Shown here piece after piece: positions 23,218 through 23,585 of a DNA stretch of 23,585 nucleotides. Positions within the stretch are counted from its first letter, which is position 1, and each line of letters starts with the position of its first letter. The stretch lies in contig CAYXGT010000045.1 of assembly GCA_964464635.1 (NCBI GenBank), forward strand, positions 1 through 23,585, in the 5' to 3' direction. The stretch is from CAYLMG01 sp964464635 (GTDB lineage Bacteria > Planctomycetota > Phycisphaerae > Sedimentisphaerales > Anaerobacaceae). Under the pieces are notes generated by a model. The model was given only the letters and a program-made list of their open reading frames with translations, searched no databases and was not told where the DNA came from. The translations under genes were made by a program, and so were the position numbers.

Positions 23218-23585
23218 ATGAACTTCAATAACGATACAAATATCTTAAAACAGTCAAAATTCCCCAATATCCTCGATACTCTCTACAAAATCAGCCAGAT
23301 TCTTGCTTCCGGATTAAATCAAAAACAGACACTGGCTGAAGTGCTTGACCTGCTTGACAATGAGCTGGATATGAAAAGAGGAGCAATAACCCTTCTGTCA
23401 CCAAGTGGAAACGAAATAACAACCGAAGTTACATTGAATCCGCCTGAAAATCGCAATACAAAAGTAAGATACAAAATAGGTGAAGGCATAACCGGCAAAG
23501 TTATGCAAACCGGCAAGGCAATGATAGTTCCCAAGGTATCGGAAGAGCCTTTGTTTCTCAACCGCTTAGGCAGGGGAAAAGAAAT
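23218..23585 (+). CDS. NifA-like enhancer-binding regulator, N-terminal GAF part (partial)
   Basis: The frame is open from ATG 23218 to the window edge, giving 122 residues, with AAGGA ten bases before the start. The visible part is a GAF domain of the NifA kind: DTLYKISQILASGLNQKQTL, then GAITLLSP, YKIGEGITGKVMQTGKAMIV and EEPLFLNR, closely following the NifA pattern 'GEGI-G-V--TG-P--VP--S-EP-FLNR'. The expected AAA+ sigma-54 activation domain and DNA-binding domain lie outside the window and were not seen. Its place, divergent from genes with sigma-54 promoters and nitrogen functions, supports a nitrogen-status activator. It may not relate to nitrogen fixation; no nif structural genes are visible. 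Confidence 0.8.
   Translation, partial: MNFNNDTNILKQSKFPNILDTLYKISQILASGLNQKQTLAEVLDLLDNELDMKRGAITLLSPSGNEITTEVTLNPPENRNTKVRYKIGEGITGKVMQTGKAMIVPKVSEEPLFLNRLGRGKE

Noticed and set aside
1..23585. CRISPR arrays, tRNA, rRNA, prophage or integrase genes
   Set aside because: No regularly spaced repeats, no tRNA-like cloverleaf in the gaps, and no phage or integrase protein seen.

Overview
The window is a bacterial chromosome segment with dense genes and moderate GC. Gene content suggests a planctomycete, most likely of the Phycisphaerae/Sedimentisphaerales kind. The clues are a shortened UvrC, an Hsp70 module with TerB and GrpE-like partners, a type III glutamine synthetase in a complete nitrogen locus, and an upstream dispersed repeat that reads as 'NKANF'-like peptides. 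This placement is an inference from gene content and has not been tested.

Layout. 1-270: dispersed-repeat and hairpin DNA ending in a promoter that touches the uvrC start codon. 271-4871: DNA repair and riboflavin genes, with uvrC on the plus strand and ligA-ribD convergent on the minus strand. 5185-6297: a nitronate monooxygenase/FabK-like flavoprotein. 6445-6765: a small glycine/arginine-tailed RRM protein that seems to start at ATA. 6766-7397: a decayed stretch with a gamma-glutamyltransferase N-terminal remnant and a 119-bp inverted-repeat element. 7398-11524 (minus): three genes that together look like a dedicated Hsp70 machine, made of a membrane-anchored GrpE-like protein, an Hsp70 without a lid domain, and a TerB protein ending in a J-like domain that lacks HPD. 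11794-22971 (minus): a nitrogen assimilation block in transcription order: outer-membrane porin, amtB, P-II, type III glutamine synthetase, gltB, gltD. 23218 to the end (plus): the divergent start of a NifA-like GAF-domain regulator, cut by the window edge.

How it fits together. The porin and AmtB would bring ammonium across the two membranes, P-II would report nitrogen status to AmtB, and GlnN plus GltBD would form the GS-GOGAT cycle. amtB has a perfect sigma-54 -24/-12 promoter and the porin a near-perfect one. Each is preceded by a pair of WACA-N4-TGTA-like sites 30 bp apart, with the two pairs on the same helical face relative to their promoters. The simplest reading is that the divergent NifA-like protein, or another bacterial enhancer-binding protein, activates both genes through these sites. 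The P-II protein has Phe at position 51, where the uridylylated Tyr51 normally sits, so its signalling probably differs from the enterobacterial model.

The strongest candidates for undescribed biology are the membrane-tethered Hsp70/GrpE/TerB-J module and the paired upstream sites of the nitrogen locus. Next come the P-II with Phe51, the ATA start of the RRM gene, and the recurrent -10 boxes almost touching start codons (uvrC, ligA, gltB).
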